Part shown: piece by piece, positions 63,324-64,000 of the stretch
Numbering within the stretch: position 1 is the first letter of the stretch
Layout: each line of letters begins with the position of its first letter
NCBI GenBank assembly: GCA_020086605.1
Contig: JACBWW010000007.1
Coordinates: 25,003,100 to 25,067,099, forward strand
Direction of reading: 5' to 3'
DNA from: Lanius collurio
Taxonomy: Eukaryota > Chordata > Aves > Passeriformes > Laniidae
DNA length: 64,000 bases
Translations under genes and position numbers: made by a program
The notes under the pieces: model-generated
The model's database searches: none
Seen by the model: the letters and a program-made list of their open reading frames with translations, nothing else
What the model was told of the DNA's origin: nothing

Positions 63324-64000
63324 ACATTCAAAATAGATATTTGGCAATAACATCTCAGACAAAGCAGAACCCTGTCTGGGAAGAAGTGGAAGATGATTAC
63401 TTAGATGAGGAAAATAGAAAGTCAAAGAGAAACAAGCGATTTGTTCTCCTCCTGCTCTGTTTCCCCCACAAAAGCTGCTTGCCTACTCATCCTGTCCCTT
63501 CAGTGAAGGAAGCAGAACTGCCTGCAGCCAGTTTTTATGCCATGGTAAATGTCACTGCCGTCTCTTGACCAGGTCCTCAGCTCCCCTCAACAACTGGCTG
63601 TCGGCCCACCGTGCACAAAGGGCCTGCTCCATCCCTTGCCTCCTCTGCCAGCCCCAGGAATGTTTGGCTCAATGGAAATCCATGGAGCAAATCCAGCACA
63701 AATTACTGAGGAAGGAGACCTGGTATTATCAAATGAGTTCAAATGACTCCAGGCCTGGCATTTGGGGCTGCAGTACTTGGTGTCTCAGCTTCAAATTTCT
63801 CCTCACATCTTGAGAAAGCTGTGGAACTCTGTGGGCAACAGGATTTTCCGGGGCAATAGTCTGCCTGGCAAGACTCAGCTCAAGAGTAAGTTTTCTTAAG
63901 GTTACACATCAATTCTTTGCTTTTAATAGAAAACTAAAGAGTTTCTAATAAAAAAAGTAAAATGTTCTCCACTCAGGTGCTGAGCTGAAGCACCAGGGGT

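Larger units (their letters stand above)
57011..64000. other. Non-coding DNA, no recognised gene
   Basis: About 7 kb of unique-looking sequence to the window end. 57200-57440 and 61100-61300 are GC-richer. The latter has a small CpG cluster (61210-61245) and a donor-like GTGAGT at about 61251-61256, but no supporting frame. 59991-60030 is an imperfect cluster of TAGCTAGTATAG-like units. 60120-60290 is AT-rich with several TAATTA-like cores and could be regulatory. A (TG)n run of about seven units is at 63310-63323. The longest frame is 116 codons (plus, 63218-63568), without recognised product. Confidence 0.55.

Noticed and set aside
1..64000. CRISPR arrays, bacterial operons, prophage, rRNA, mitochondrial insert or endogenous retrovirus
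   Set aside because: No regularly spaced repeats, no operon-like packed frames, no gag/pol-like blocks, no recognisable LTR pair and no mitochondrial gene sequence were seen on either strand.

Overview
The window looks like non-coding nuclear DNA from a bird. The evidence is three degraded CR1 LINE 3' ends, two of which carry the typical CR1 terminal motif of repeated ATTCTATG-like units. Interspersed repeats are otherwise sparse, there is no recognisable L1, Alu or B1 sequence, and the base composition is moderately AT-rich with few CpGs. Nothing suggests a bacterial, organellar or viral origin. Reading frames are short (longest 195 codons), scattered over both strands without order, and none shows a protein family I recognise. 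The best description is an intergenic region or a very long intron. I cannot name the chromosome, the neighbouring genes or the exact species.

Layout. 1-12396 is unique-looking DNA with short T-, GTTT- and A-rich tracts and one clean 12-bp AT-rich hairpin (7547-7576). At 12397-12563 there is a pure (AAAAG)n microsatellite of about 32 units. 12564-20490 is unique DNA with two A-rich tracts near 15.9-16.1 kb. 20491-20926 is a CR1 fragment on the plus strand that still shows the C-terminal part of the reverse-transcriptase ORF, broken by two stops and a frameshift. 22290-22490 is a second CR1 3' end, on the minus strand. 25806-26139 is an assembly gap (334 N) that runs directly into a (GGAGA)n array. 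28050-28104 is a short CR1 tail. 30013-30064 and 31578-31629 are two copies of the same 52-bp sequence, an unidentified dispersed repeat. From 31.6 kb to the end the DNA is mostly unique, with small tandem duplications, A/T tracts and several inverted repeats. The best of these is an 18-bp stem with a 7-nt loop at 47656-47698.

No genes act together here and no operon, CRISPR array, rRNA or convincing tRNA was found. The items most worth a second look are the 47.6 kb hairpin, the 52-bp two-copy repeat, one splice-site-flanked open segment on the minus strand at 56134-56323, and a few stretches that resemble conserved non-coding elements. I did not find strong evidence for a previously undescribed biological system.
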